64,000 bases of DNA from Dryocosmus kuriphilus (GCA_038277395.1 CM076197.1:84367951-84431950); one strand, 5' to 3'; positions 19,525 through 30,112 are shown, counted from the stretch's first letter. A program made the numbers and translations. The notes: a model not told the origin generated them from the letters alone.

Positions 19525-19737
19525 ATGCTTCCGAGGCAAAAACTTTCAGAAGAAGAAAGGAGGAATCGATTAATTGAGCGGATGAGGAAGGCTACAATGA
19601 AATGAGAGGAGTTAGGAAGAAGAAAAGTTAAAAATCTAACAGCGGAGCAGCTTCAGAAGGACGTGCATCGGGAAGAAAAGAAAATTTTACAACTGAAAAA
19701 TATGAAAATGAAAAGAAAAGAGAAAAGATTCTTATAG
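19525..19737 (+). pseudogene. Small basic coiled-coil-like ORF with in-frame TGA
   Basis: From ATG 19525 the frame reads MLPRQKLSEEERRNRLIERM, meets TGA at 19603-19605, and continues in the same frame for 43 codons (TAEQLQKDVHREEKKILQLK..., very Lys/Arg-rich) to TAG at 19735-19737. The TGA is also present in the right arm. It lies convergent to the 3' end of PolB copy B. Either a nonsense mutation or two small ORFs. Function unknown; the heptad-like charged helices suggest a coiled coil. Confidence 0.4.
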
Positions 19738-19739
19738 AA

Positions 19740-22670
19740 GATCGATAGGAATACAGAATACTGATACCCATGCAAGGGTTTCTATACTATTAAGGAGCAA
19801 GCATCGCTTGTCGTCGTAAGGACTTAATGCAATCTTTGATTGTTTAATGGTTTCAACATTGTGTAATCTTGACCTGTTTACGTATTAGTTTCTGCTTTAA
19901 ACGCTCTTTCTTAGGCATTCAGTATAATCGTCGAATGTAATTGTTTTCTTTACAACGCCTGCTTTCACTCCTTTTGCTTTTTTAACAAAATCTTCTCTGT
20001 TCACGCGAATACTGTACATCTTACTCCGCTTGCCAAAAAATTCTGTAATAATTTTACCGCAGCACTCATCCTGCATTAGGCCTAAAAGTTTTTTGTTGGC
20101 TTGCGGCATTCCCAAAACATTGTCTCGAGGGTAGTCGGAGGTGTCGAATTTATGAATGTCGTTTTTCATGTCTGCGTATATGTCGTCATAGATTACTTCG
20201 TATATCAGACTGTCCGTGTCAGTGTATAAGAGTTTACATTTATTACCGTATTTTTTAAGCATATAATCATAATGAAAGTCGCACATGAGGATCTTGGAGA
20301 CATTTAGCGCTGTAAGCCCTACAAAGACCGGCTTGTTGATCAAAACTTCAGTAACTTCAGAAACGAGATTTTCACAGAAGATTGCTCGACTGTGAAAGTT
20401 TGGTTTGGCTATGAGGGCTTCTGCTCAATACCTACCCTTCCACTTCGTCACAAGTTTTACAATTGATATATTTTCGTACGTTCTCCATTACCTTCCCGTA
20501 AACAGAATTATTCATTACCTTAAATAAATTCTTGTCAAATTCACTTTTAGCGTTAGTCCTCAGTGTGGTATTTAGACCAATGTAACTTTTGAGCCAAGTT
20601 GATTGGTTGAATTTTAAGACTCTGCGAATTTTGACAAGCTAGAGACCATGAGCTAGAGCATTTTTGAGAGCACGATAATGGAAAAAGGACTTTCGTTTCG
20701 GTAGAAAGGTAGTTAGGAGCTTTTCCTGGCTAGACCCGTGTGGCTTCAAGTGGCTCTGGACAGGAAGGTAGACCATTGTGTTTGTCATGGAGTTCAGCTG
20801 GATAACACAAATATACTTCTAGTATGTAACTAAAGGGTGAATCATCAGGAATGTTGAAATCCAAATTTCATAAATTTTTAACTCACTCGAAACTACCGTA
20901 AGGGAGAGGTTGTTCCATCGCCCAACCGTATAGGTTGTTTACATCCAAATATTCAATGTAGACGATCTCGCTCGTCTTCGTTGAAAGCTGGCACGTATTT
21001 GTTGTTGGCAATGGTATATCGGTTCGAGTATTGAGCAAGGCGTCCCATGTCAAGCCAGGAGTGGTGTAATAGTGTGCTGAATCTAGTCATAAGCCTGGAG
21101 ACATTGTTCTCGGAAACTTTCAAAGATGTCAGCCAACAACAGCACGTTAGTTTTAGTGTAAAGCTAGACGTATTCGCCGAGTGTCTTGATATAAATTGCA
21201 CACAATACCTGTTGTACGTGTTCATAATCGTCGCCAGATATTGCCGAATCGTTTAGAGTACTGTAGAATTTTTCTTTTGGTGGCAGCTGTGTTTCTTTGA
21301 GCCTATGCCTTGAGTTCAGGTATTCATAGAGAAGAACACACTTCCTCGTGAGAAGATCAATTTTCTGTCTCTCGAAACCGGAGAACACTGCATTGAAAAT
21401 TTTGTGCTTTGTACTCGGTGAGGTATGGCGCTAACTCTCCTAGGAAAGAGGCCATAAATCGGAATGAGTCAATAAATCTAAATTTTACTTGAGTTTCCTG
21501 AACATACCTTGTGAATGAGATGTATTTTTCTTTATTAAGTGCGAGACCCTTAACTTTACCGTCAAATTGTTTAGCAATATCGTGAATGATAAAGTGAGCA
21601 TCATACCCACTCAGATTGTGAAACACAAAAGGTATGGTGCTTGAGTTTTGACAGGTTAGGTTATAGTGCTCGTGCGCAGGTCCATGCTATTTTCTTTTCA
21701 GGTGACAGTGGTCTTGCAGCTTCTTCATTGGTGGATGTAATTGCTTCTAGAAGGTGTGACAAGTGGTGGCATCGATGAAGGCTTCCTGTTCCTCGAAAGT
21801 CAATTTTTGCATGCGAACTGGAGATGTAAGAACCTTTTCTCACTCCTTTGAAATTTTCAGCAACTCCAGAGCAAACCACTTTGCTGGTTCGAGATCATCG
21901 GGCCTGGACTCGCAGAAACATAATGAATCGTTGTAGCTGCACTTGAAGTAATATCTTATGTCACCTCATGTTTTTCGAAGACTTCTGTATTAGATTTTCT
22001 TCCTCCTTGAATTTGGTCATCGTCAACAGGTATTAGCAGTGACTCAAAATCTGCATAAGTGATGAAAGAAGCTCTCCCTCGATTCTTGAAATTTTTTAAT
22101 TGAATGAATTTCTTCCCAGGTTCTGAAAGCACCGCTTTAAAATCATTCAATTTTACACAATCTTCAGTGTCAGCAACCAGCTTTTCCATTTTCATGAAAT
22201 AGGGTAGACGTCGGTCCCCGATATATGTTCTGTTTTTGCTTTCAGATAGTTGTCTATAGACTAATTGAGAAAAGTCTTTTATCCAAACGTAGTGGCAGTT
22301 GAATGTTTCGAGTCTTCTGTCTTGATATTCTTTTTCTTCTTCATCGCTGCTATCCTCAATAACATACTCTTCTTCCACTCGGAAAAGATTCACATGCTGG
22401 GCTGGCTTTTTTTTTTGTCAAGTAAGAGGAATAGGAACCACCGTGAATTTATTTTCCTTCTTTTTAATCAGACTGTACACATTCACTGATATGTTGTTTT
22501 TTCTTCAAATTTGGGCACATCTTTCCTGTATGTAAGATGTAAGAAAAATCCAGCTCATCTTTGTATTGATGATAGCTGGATACACGTTTAGCAATGTCTT
22601 TTCTGTCAGGTGGATACATGTCTGACAGTTTAGCCCACTTAAAACACTCGTTGCCGTCGTTGTTTTGCAA
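19740..22670 (-). pseudogene. Polinton/adintovirus-like PolB, copy B, nearly full core
   Basis: The best-preserved polymerase copy. In order on the minus strand: CFKWAKLSDMYPP (22640s), HYVWIKDFSQLVYRQL, exonuclease motif I ITYADFESLL (about 22050), exonuclease II NLSGYDAHFI (about 21610), DSFRFMASFLGEL, QLPPKEKFYSTL, polymerase motif A DVNNLYGWAMEQPLPYG (about 20930), motif B MNNSVYGKVMENVRK (about 20500), motif C LLYTDTDSLIYEV (about 20230), and a C-terminal QSKIALSPYDDKRCLL block to about 19760. Breaks: TGA for Trp right after motif A, several frame changes, stop at 19897 before the C-terminal block. It would copy a linear genome using a protein primer. Inactive as assembled. Confidence 0.9.
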
Positions 22671-22796
22671 ACTGACGCAAGCTTTTTACATTCTCATCAG
22701 AGAAGGTATTAGATTTGTGTAAAATTTGACCTTCCCAGTTTTCATCAAATCTCCACGTTTTGAGGCCCCTGAGTAAGAGAAAATGGTTTTTACGAT

Positions 22797-22872
22797 GGTG
22801 TCTGTCAGTCTGTTGTCGTCGTCGTTGTCGTTTGTCGTCGTCGTTGTCGTTGTCGTCGTCGTTGTCGGCGCC
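22797..22872. repeat. (GTC)n-rich microsatellite
   Basis: GTC/GTT triplets of variable order. On the minus strand they would encode an Asn/Asp run in a short frame (22926-22639) that joins the PolB copy B N-terminus; whether this is coding is unclear. Confidence 0.75.
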
Positions 22873-22959
22873 TGTGACCGTGATAACTTTCGAAGAACTA
22901 ATCGTTTTTGGATTACGCTTTGGCACACTTCTTCAGGGCTGAAAAAGAAAGGGCGAGTT

Positions 22960-23590
22960 CGTTAACCAGCGGTTTTTGACCAACGGATATGGTTTTATCC
23001 ATCAAAAACGATTTTGACAAAATCAAAAAATAAATTTTCCGGCTAAACTATGCGAGATACACAAAATACATACATAAACAAAATTGTTCGTCTCAAAAAA
23101 ATCTATAAATTTTGTCTTAACCTTTTTTCGATAAAATGCACGCTTTTTTAAATCGAGAAAACGTTAAAAATAAAAAACTGTGGTTTTCCGCCAAAATATT
23201 CAAGATACAAAAAAAATTATAATGAAGAAAGCTATTTAGCTCAAAAAGGTCTACAAATTTTGTCTTACCCGTTTTTTGGTAAATTGCACGGTTTTGCTTT
23301 TAATCGAGAAAAGGCTATTAAAAAATAAAAAATTCAAATTTCCCGACAAACTGTGCAAGATAAGAAAGAAATGATAATAAACAAATTTGTTCACCTTGAA
23401 AAGATCTACAAAATTGCTTTCTCTAATTTTTTTGTAAAGTCGCATAGCTTTTGAGTTATTCGTGAAATATGTTATTAAATATAAAAATATCCACTTTGCA
23501 GCCAAATTGTACAAGATATGAGAAAATATGAATGAGCAGAATTTTCAACCTTGGAAAAATCTACAAATTTTATTTATAATAGTCATTGTT
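22960..23590. repeat. AT-rich satellite, ~147-156 bp unit, ~4 copies
   Basis: TCTA(T/C)AAATTTTGTCTT-like phases recur at about 23102, 23249, 23404 and 23560. Each unit carries a CAAGATA(C/A)-type block and AATCGAGAAAA. No coding potential. Confidence 0.75.
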
Positions 23591-23719
23591 TTACTTATAG
23601 GAATAGAAAACCTGCATTGGGAAAATTTGGAAAATCACAAAAAAACTTTACTAATCCACAATGGATTAAAAAAAAAAAATTAATTGTATTTATTTTGTAT
23701 TTATTGAAAAAAAGTCCCT

Positions 23720-24462
23720 AGGGCTAAATAGCCCTCCAAGAAACAAAAGAACACATGTGATGATAAATTGTACAAAATCGGATCAGTAACATTAGTTAGA
23801 TAGGTGATTTTATTTTAAAAACTAATTTATAAAGTATATAAGGTAAATGAAGTTGACCTCGATGATGTTAGGAGAAATAACAAAAATAGCTATAAATGTG
23901 GGTGCAGATTGACCTGTTAGATTGAGCACAGTGATTGGTAACAAACACAAAAAACAACAGACAGTTACAAAGAGAAAATGTAGGAGTCTTGGAGGTTGTG
24001 TATTTACCAGTGTGTAATTTCAAGATCAGGATTGGTGTTATTGAACAAATATTTGAAAAAGAGATTTTTAAAGTGGTACAGGGAAGAAGCATTTCCAACA
24101 TCAGATGGCAGTTTATTCCATAAACGGGCACCTCTCACTATAACAGACCTTTGAAGTTTGCATGTTCTGTGCAAAGGAATTTTAAGTATCAATTTTCTTT
24201 CACGAAGCTTGGACTATGCAGGTTGGTGTCTGTCTATAAATTGGAACAAGTTAAATAAGACTGAGGAGCTTGGTTGTAAAAGATAGTATACAGTAAATTA
24301 CCCATGAAAAATTGTCTTCTCCTACAATTAGCTACATTAAGTGGAGCAGTTTTTTGTCAGTAAGAAGATATATGTTCATATTTAGGCAAATCATAAATAA
24401 AGCGAACACAAGCATTCAATGCGCGTTCAAGTTTTAAATTTAAGGTGTCTGTTAGATCATCA
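23720..24462 (-). pseudogene. Jockey-type LINE C-terminus and 3' UTR, beyond the mariner
   Basis: Reading resumes directly after the mariner TA: LNLKLERALNACVRFIYDLP, then PLNVANCRRRQFFMGNLLY and a terminal IPLHRTCKLQRSVIVRGARL(W) block to a stop at 24004. These are typical C-terminal LINE segments, so the mariner split one continuous ORF. An AT-rich 3' UTR follows. Confidence 0.85.
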
Positions 24463-24484
24463 TACGAGGCACGTCCAGAAAGTA

Positions 24485-25538
24485 TTATTATTATTATTAT
24501 TTCAGATGGGCAGGGGCACTCAAGTCCCATAGCACTGAGGTTAACTAATGTAACCTATTGTACTTTGCCCTTAAAACTAAGCCTCTCTAAGGAGGCCGGT
24601 TTCCTCCATATATGCGTATATCACCGTATATGGAATATCTACGAAATCATCTGGTTCGAAAAAGTGATTTCCGAGATGCTTCATTCCGAGACTTATTAGC
24701 ACATCACATTCACATAGTATGTGATGTGCTGTATCTTCCCGGAAGCCTCAAATCTCGGCATAATGTCGCCAGGTTTTACCTCGGCGATCATCTTGTCGAG
24801 AGCCGTTTCTACGGCCATTGCTTGGTCTTGATTAGGAGTACCGGCATCAGATCGAGACCGTTTTGGGGTCTCAGATTTAGGAGCCTCCTCGCGCTGCAGC
24901 TTTAGCTGCTGGCGTTGGTACCTCCTTCTGGCGGCGGTACTATGTTCTCGTTTCTTGGGGCCTACCACGGTCCCATCGTTCTCAGTGGCTTTGGCTTCGT
25001 TAATGTGACTAATTAAAGTCTCATTAACAGCTGTACCACTCGAGGTACTAGGAACCGCATCTGCCCCTTGTGGAGTTAAAGGTGATTTATCACCTTCGTT
25101 GGTCTCCATCTTCTCAAGAGGAGATGAAGTGTTCATGGCGGGTCTCATTGAAGTCACCCGTTCAGCCCGCTTGTGGGGATAAGGCACTTTTACACTGGGA
25201 GGTTGCCCGGTATCCCAGGACACCGTAGGAGTCACCATTCCTTGGTAACACTCAGCCTTCGACACGGTAGTTCACGCCTTGGCTTAGGGGCTGATACGGG
25301 AACCGAGTGCCACTCGATGTTCGCTGCTTAGTCGAATTCACGCTGATACTTCCACCCTACTAGCCATCAACTCCTACCCGTAAGGGTCGTCCTCGTTGCG
25401 GCGTCCGGGTCGTTGTTATCCGCGGGAGTTCTTAGGCCTCCTCACCACGGCCAGGTCCGAACTCTCCTTCTCCTTAGGCAGGAAAATTTAATTCCCCGTT
25501 ATAAGGAATAAAGGAGTTCACGCGTCCCATAGAGGAGG
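24485..25538 (-). mobile_element. Short LINE (or LINE-derived element) with (TAA)n tail inside the mariner
   Basis: The insertion is bounded by a 12-bp target duplication GTCCAGAAAGTA (24473-24484 and 25539-25550) that belongs to the mariner inverted repeat. On the minus strand it ends in (TAA)n. It holds one ORF and no RT, so it is a deleted derivative of an element of the I/LOA type (TAA tails are typical there; clade is inferred). Confidence 0.8.
24696..25265 (-). CDS. 189-aa ORF1-like protein of the TAA-tailed LINE
   Basis: Low-complexity, Ser/Thr/Pro and charged product: STAARRRYQRQQLKLQREEA, then KRSRSDAGTPNQDQAMAVE. The ARRRY/KRxRS/GTP pattern resembles the N-terminal protein of LOA-type insect LINEs (recalled, not searched). 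The end of the ORF overlaps a short palindrome, AGCACATCAC...GTGATGTGCT (24698-24733). The right-arm copy is shifted by an extra A and ends at residue 172. Confidence 0.55.
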   Translation of the reverse strand: MSKAECYQGMVTPTVSWDTGQPPSVKVPYPHKRAERVTSMRPAMNTSSPLEKMETNEGDKSPLTPQGADAVPSTSSGTAVNETLISHINEAKATENDGTVVGPKKREHSTAARRRYQRQQLKLQREEAPKSETPKRSRSDAGTPNQDQAMAVETALDKMIAEVKPGDIMPRFEASGKIQHITYYVNVMC

Positions 25539-25658
25539 GTCCAGAAAGTAAGTGTACTGGTACTCTCACATCTGTAGGGAATAATTTTTCGACATTTTGG
25601 CAACACTGCCGCGTAGCCTGACCCCTCCCCTTCAAAATGAGACCAATCCGAGGTTAGT

Positions 25659-26385
25659 GTGTTGAAAACTCTGGACGTAGTACATCTGTCACGAAAAATG
25701 TCAGTCGTATCTCCCACCAAGTGCGAAATTCGCGCCGTCATTCGCTACCTCGTTGTGAAGGGAAAAGCTCCAGTTCAGATTTATAATGAGGTGAAAACTG
25801 TTTACGGTAATGGAGCTATGAATCGTACGAGTGTGTACAAGAGGTGTCGTGAATTTAAAAATGGCCGTACTTCCGTGCCTGACGATCAGAGGAGCGGAAG
25901 ACCAAATTTCAGCCAAAAAAATCATGGCATCCGTGTTTTGCGACCATAAAGGCATAATTTTGATTAAATATCTGCCTCACGGGGAGACCATGAACGCGGT
26001 AAGATACTGTGAGACGCTGAAAAAATTGAAAAGGGCGATTCAGAATAAAAGGAGGGGCATGCTGACGAAGGGAGTCTACCAGCTGCATGACAATGCCAAA
26101 CCTCACACGGTCAGCGCCACGAAGCAACTCCTGGACTCTGTTGGATGGGACGTTTTGAACCACCCCCCGTATTTCTCTGACCTGGCCCCTTCAGATTTCC
26201 ATCTCTTCACTTCCCTGAAGGTGCACATGGGTGGAAACAAGTTTTCAACGGACGAGGAGGTGAAGGGGGAGGTGGAGAAGTGGACGAAAGAGCTGGCGGG
26301 AGACTTCCTCGAGGCAGGCATAAAAAAGTTGACCCCGCAGCTCACCACTTGCATCGAGAGGTATGGTGACTATGTCGAAAAATAA
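25659..26385 (+). pseudogene. mariner transposase, internally deleted
   Basis: The N-terminal HTH part (25659-25905) includes YNEVKTVYGNGAMNRTSVYK and DDQRSGRP. The reading then jumps directly to KKIMASVFCDHKGIILIKYL in another frame (ORF 25831-26385). The missing stretch normally holds the first catalytic Asp (TGDE motif). The second and third Asp are present in HDNAKPH and LAPSDFHLF with exactly 34 residues between them, so the family is DD34D. A normal enzyme has about 345 residues. It excises and inserts at TA; this copy cannot catalyse. Confidence 0.9.
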
Positions 26386-26423
26386 CTTACATATGTACAA
26401 GTGTAACCAACTATGTTTTTAAA

Positions 26424-26561
26424 AGATTAAACAATCACAACTTCCAGACAAATTATTAAATAATTAATAACTTTGAAGGAAAAAATGACTCTCTAGTCAT
26501 TTTTTCTTTCAAAGTTATTAATTATTTAATAATTTGTCTGGAAGTTGTGATTGTTTAATCT
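26424..26561. repeat. 138-bp near-perfect hairpin in the mariner 3' UTR
   Basis: Arms of 67 bp with one mismatch around a 4-nt CTCT loop. The outer ends read AGATTAAACAATCACAACTT / AAGTTGTGATTGTTTAATCT. Either a tiny foldback insertion or a snap-back duplication of mariner sequence. Present unchanged in the other arm (37649-37786). Confidence 0.9.
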
Positions 26562-26711
26562 TGTAATATTAGCCCAGACGTTAAAATGAATGTTTGAATT
26601 TTAACATCTTAATTCAATTAACATCAAATTCTGAACTATGTTTTTGTTTTAATACATTTTTTTTGAAGCCTACATAAATTGAGTACACTTACTTTCTGGA
26701 CGTGCCTCGTA

Positions 26712-28545
26712 TACTATGCATCCATAGTCAAAGTGGGGCAAAATAAGACTGTTAATGAAGAGAATACGAGTGAAAGTAGGAAGAGAATCCTTCTTTCTAT
26801 ATAGTTGATGGAGTATGCTAAAATTTTTCCTCGAGATGTTTAGTATCTGTTCCCTCCAGGACAAGGTACGGTTGAGGAAATACCCTAAATCCTTAGCTAC
26901 TTCGGAGAATTTGATGTTAAAACCCTCGATGTGAAGGGGTGAAAGAGACGCCAGAATTTCGCGGGAAGGGGAGGAGGAGGGTCCAACAACTATTGCCTGA
27001 GTTTTACCCTGAGTTAGAGTGAGTCCATTACTCCTGGACCAACAGTAACCAGATCAATATCCTCCTGAACTCGCGCCAATAACCCACTGAGTGGGGCGAT
27101 AGGTCCCGACGAGTAGAGTTTAAAGTCATCGGCATATTTATGGTAGTTAAAATGTTTGAGTTCACTTCCAAGGTAAGATGGGTACAAATTAAAGAGGAGG
27201 GAAGCCAGAATAAATCCCTGAGGGACCCCACTTCTGACCTCCCATCAATCAGAGTGTTCACAACTACTGTTAGTAACTGTGAGACCGGTTACTGAGATAA
27301 GATTCTAGCCATTTGAGTACACAGCTTGACAGTTTTAGGGACTTTAGCTTATGTAACAGCGATTTATGGTTAACCATACCAAAAGCTTTAGAGAAGTCAA
27401 ACAGGACAACAATTGTGATATCCCTTTTGTCCATTGCCATTTTGAGATCCGTAGAAACCTCAAGAGAAGCAGTAAGGGTGCTATGTCTCGCCCGGAAGCC
27501 TGATTGCATCGGGTCAATAGCGTTAGAGGTATCGAGAAATTTGAAAAGTTGAGAATGGACAATTTTTTCAAGTGGTTTAGATAGTGCACAGAGAATTGAA
27601 ATAGGACGAAAGTCTTTCGGAGAAGTAGGATTAGTAATTTTAGGGATTGGACAAATAACAGTCTTTTTCCATCTATCAAGGAAAATACCAACTTGAAGGG
27701 AGGCTCTGTAAATATGTAAAATTAAAAGTAATTTTCCCGAAAATATTTCGGGTGCGATATACTCGAAGAAAAAATCAGAGTCATTAAAAGTTGACTGAGG
27801 TAGAGTAAATTGAGATAAATTGGATAGGTTTGGAATTGGGAATGCAAAAAAAGACATTAACAGTTCATTGTGAGGAAAATTACTATATGTGGATACATGC
27901 TTAGGGACGATAGGATGTAGTCGTCTAAGGAGATGCCAAATATTCTCTTTTTTGTCTCCGTTTGAAATCTTGTTATAATTATATTGATTTTGTGCATCTC
28001 TAAGTTTAATTTGTACTAGATTTCTGAGTTTATGAAATTGAGCTTGAATGACATTGATTTTAGTTCTTTTTGCAAGTCAGCGTTTGCTGTCACGTTCCCT
28101 CATTAGATTTCTGATTTCGGGTGTGATCTATGGAGCAGGTTTAATGAAATTTTTTGGAACGTGTAGCGGAGCAAGCTTGCCGAACGCGGAGTTAAGGTAA
28201 TTAGTCAAAGCGTCAATCTTACTATTAATATCCATAACTAGTAAAATTCTTTCCCAATCGAAGGTCATAAGATATTCATGGAATTTATGTTCATCGATGT
28301 TAGTAATGTTCCGCGTCATTTTCTGTGTACATGTTGTGGCTGGATTGTAGGAGAATTTATAAGTACTGTTAATTAGGTCGTGGGACGAGAGAAAAGGGAT
28401 AGGATGTTGTGAATGGGAGAGTACCTTGTCAATGTCATCAACAATCATTAAGTCAATGTCATCAACAATCATTAAGTCAATGAGAGTACTGGAATGGTTA
28501 GTGTGGTGGTTTGAGGCATGGGGTGCAATTGAGAGTCCTGAAGAG
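26712..28545 (-). pseudogene. Jockey-type LINE endonuclease tail and reverse transcriptase
   Basis: The endonuclease remnant (28545-28130) has a 21-bp tandem duplication encoding LMIVDDID twice. RT motifs follow: DFRPISILCALSKPLEKIVH, MQSGFRARHSTLTASLE, VVLFDFSKAFGMVNHKSLLH (the second Asp of the usual AFD reads Gly), GVPQGFILASLLFNLY, and the catalytic KYADDFKLY near 27135. Frame breaks occur near 27270 and 27020. Then FINSLILPHFDYGCIVY runs into the mariner terminus at 26709. The RT is not intact. Confidence 0.88.
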
Positions 28546-28936
28546 TGTACTAAGCGCGAAGCGCGAGTGTCTTGATGAAAATGTGTTCCTTAGGGGCGAT
28601 AGAGCCTTAAGTAAATTAATTTCTTTTGTAATTTTTAATAAACTTCAAATTTAATAATACCATTAAAAGCAAGTGTTTTGAAAACTTGCGAAAAGTGTTC
28701 TGAAAAGTGCGAGGACCGAAAACACCCGATCACAGAGCGCGAGGTTTAAATATATCGGAGCGCGAAGCGTGACGACCACTAGTTTTCTTCATAATTTTTA
28801 ATAAAATTCAAATTTAATATTTTCATTAAAAGCAGGTGTTTTGAAAACTTCAGATCTATGAGTAACGAAAACCGAGCACGAAGTGCGAGGAACAAGAACA
28901 CCCCAAACGCGAAGCGCGGCGCACGCAGCGGGTAGA
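28545..28936. repeat. GCGCGAAGCGC-rich satellite, ~170-bp unit, ~2 copies
   Basis: Two diverged units (from about 28622 and 28790) share TAATTTTTAATAAA, TTAAAAGCA and GTGTTTTGAAAACTT, separated by GCGCGAAGCG(C/T) motifs (28551, 28760, 28910). It sits exactly between the truncated LINE and PolB copy C. Confidence 0.75.
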
Positions 28937-29700
28937 TTTTTTACTCTTGATCCATAGCGGAAGTTTGGTGTGGGAACTGACCTTCATTGGATTAAGCTTT
29001 TTAGTATCACAGAAACTTTGACAATTGAGTGTAAAGTCCATCCAGAGTCCTTTTCTTCAAACTCTTCCACCTCTTTCAAGACGCGGTGTCGTACATAGGT
29101 TATAAACTATAGTTTTAAATCTGTAGTATAGCATATGGCTTCACTGCTGAATTTAAAATGTTCATCCTCGAGCGTATCCTTGTAAATTTTTGTGTAATAT
29201 GTAAGAAGCACAGCATTGATTTTTAAGCCTCATGTTCACGCAATACCATACCCACTTGTGTAATAAACAGTCGTTCAGCATCATCCAGGAAGGCAAGACA
29301 ATTTTTGTGAACTAGTTTGGGAACAGGACACGTTTTTATTCGTCTATCAAGCCCTTTGTCAACATCAATCCATTTTACACGATTACTGATGTCATTAGTT
29401 TTTTTAGTTGTTTATTCTGCAAATATGCTTCTCCTTTCTTTGTCAATACATCAAAAAGGGGAATTAAGGCATGCTATTTTTTTAATTATATTTAAGTACT
29501 TCTGTTTTTTACTTTAAGATAGCGGTGGTTTGCATCTATAGAGTTCTCTTCTCACTGTCTTTAGAAACAGCAATCACTCATTTTTCCACTTGACCACTTT
29601 ATCCAGAGGTGTGTAGCCAGAAGATGACATTATAGGGTCAACACATCCTCGATAGTGGGAATAAGTTCCGCATACTCGTCGGTTATTTTTTTTTCGCCAG
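28937..29700 (-). pseudogene. Polinton/adintovirus-like PolB, copy C, N-terminal part only
   Basis: DNA similarity to copy A 16600-17200 is obvious (GTGAGAAGAGAACTCTATAG, CTTCCTGGATGATGCTGAA). Readable blocks: NCLAFLDDAERLFITQVGMV, and KKLNPMKVSSHTKLPLWIKS at the end, equivalent to NPMKGSFYIELPPWIKR in copy A. The copy is cut by the satellite at 28936. Left and right arms differ by A-run indels that break the frame on the left near 29410. Confidence 0.85.
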
Positions 29701-29781
29701 ATATAAAAGTCACTTAATTATTACTTAATTACCTATAAAAGTTCACTTTCGATGTGAAACACTTCATAGACAACACTGAAC

Positions 29782-29813
29782 TGATTGCGTTCCGTTCCAC
29801 TCCCGCTTTTATA
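29782..29813 (-). promoter_or_regulatory. Core promoter of PolB copy C (TATA -31, TCAGTT)
   Basis: TATAAAAG at 29813-29806, initiator A at 29782, exactly 31 bp apart on the minus strand. Flanks match the copy A promoter. Confidence 0.8.
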
Positions 29814-29832
29814 GGCCGATCCAAACTGCCTA

Positions 29833-29895
29833 GAAGCTTCTAGAAAACTCAGGAAATCCCCTAGCTCACATGTGTATTTCTAGAAGCTTCGGGAA
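29833..29895. promoter_or_regulatory. Heat-shock elements upstream of PolB copy C
   Basis: GAAGCTTCTAGAA at 29833-29845 (three perfect units), about 20 bp upstream of the TATA box, and TTCTAGAAGCTTCGGGAA at 29878-29895 (four perfect units). CTAGCTCACATG repeats lie beside each. Confidence 0.75.
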
Positions 29896-29924
29896 CTCGG
29901 GGAATACACTAGCTCACATGCATG

Positions 29925-30112
29925 TCTGTAAATGACTGATTTTACCTGTACCAGATTCCTACTTTACCGACCATGGTACCTAATAACGGTAACTAAATGG
30001 ATGCTTTTACCCTATAACAGAACCCTGACACTGAAGCTTGTAGTCAGGCAACCTGCCGTACTGGATTTCTATTTTGCCGACTGAGATGCCCCCGTAGCAC
30101 CATAGCTATACT
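29925..30112 (-). repeat. Second copy of the iteron/terminal block
   Basis: Reverse-strand match to 14420-14640: CAGTACGGCAGGTTGCCTGA, TCAGGGTTCTGTTATAG, one repeat unit with GGTCGGTAAAGTAGGAATCT. It separates the ATPase fragment from the PolB copy C promoter. Confidence 0.75.

Larger units (their letters stand above)
24465..26709 (+). mobile_element. mariner (DD34D) transposon with a LINE inserted in it
   Basis: Both termini carry the inverted repeat CGAGGCACGTCCAGAAAGTA(AGTGTACT), 28 bp, flanked by TA (24463-24464 and 26710-26711). The left inverted repeat is split after 20 bp by a second LINE (24485-25538). Without that insert the element is about 1.2 kb, including a 138-bp hairpin at 26424-26561. 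The transposase is internally deleted, so this is a non-autonomous copy. Confidence 0.9.
23670..28545 (-). mobile_element. Jockey/CR1-type LINE, 5'-truncated, carrying nested insertions
   Basis: A minus-strand non-LTR element. The 5' end begins in the C-terminal part of an APE-type endonuclease (PIPFLSSHDLI near 28390). RT follows, and the 3' UTR ends near an AATAAATAC-rich tail (~23680-23720). The coding region is interrupted at 24465-26709 by a mariner. The 5' truncation abuts a GCGCGAAGCGC satellite at 28545. Confidence 0.85.

Noticed and set aside
25701..26354. Minus-strand frames opposite the mariner transposase
   Set aside because: Antisense shadows of the plus-strand transposase.
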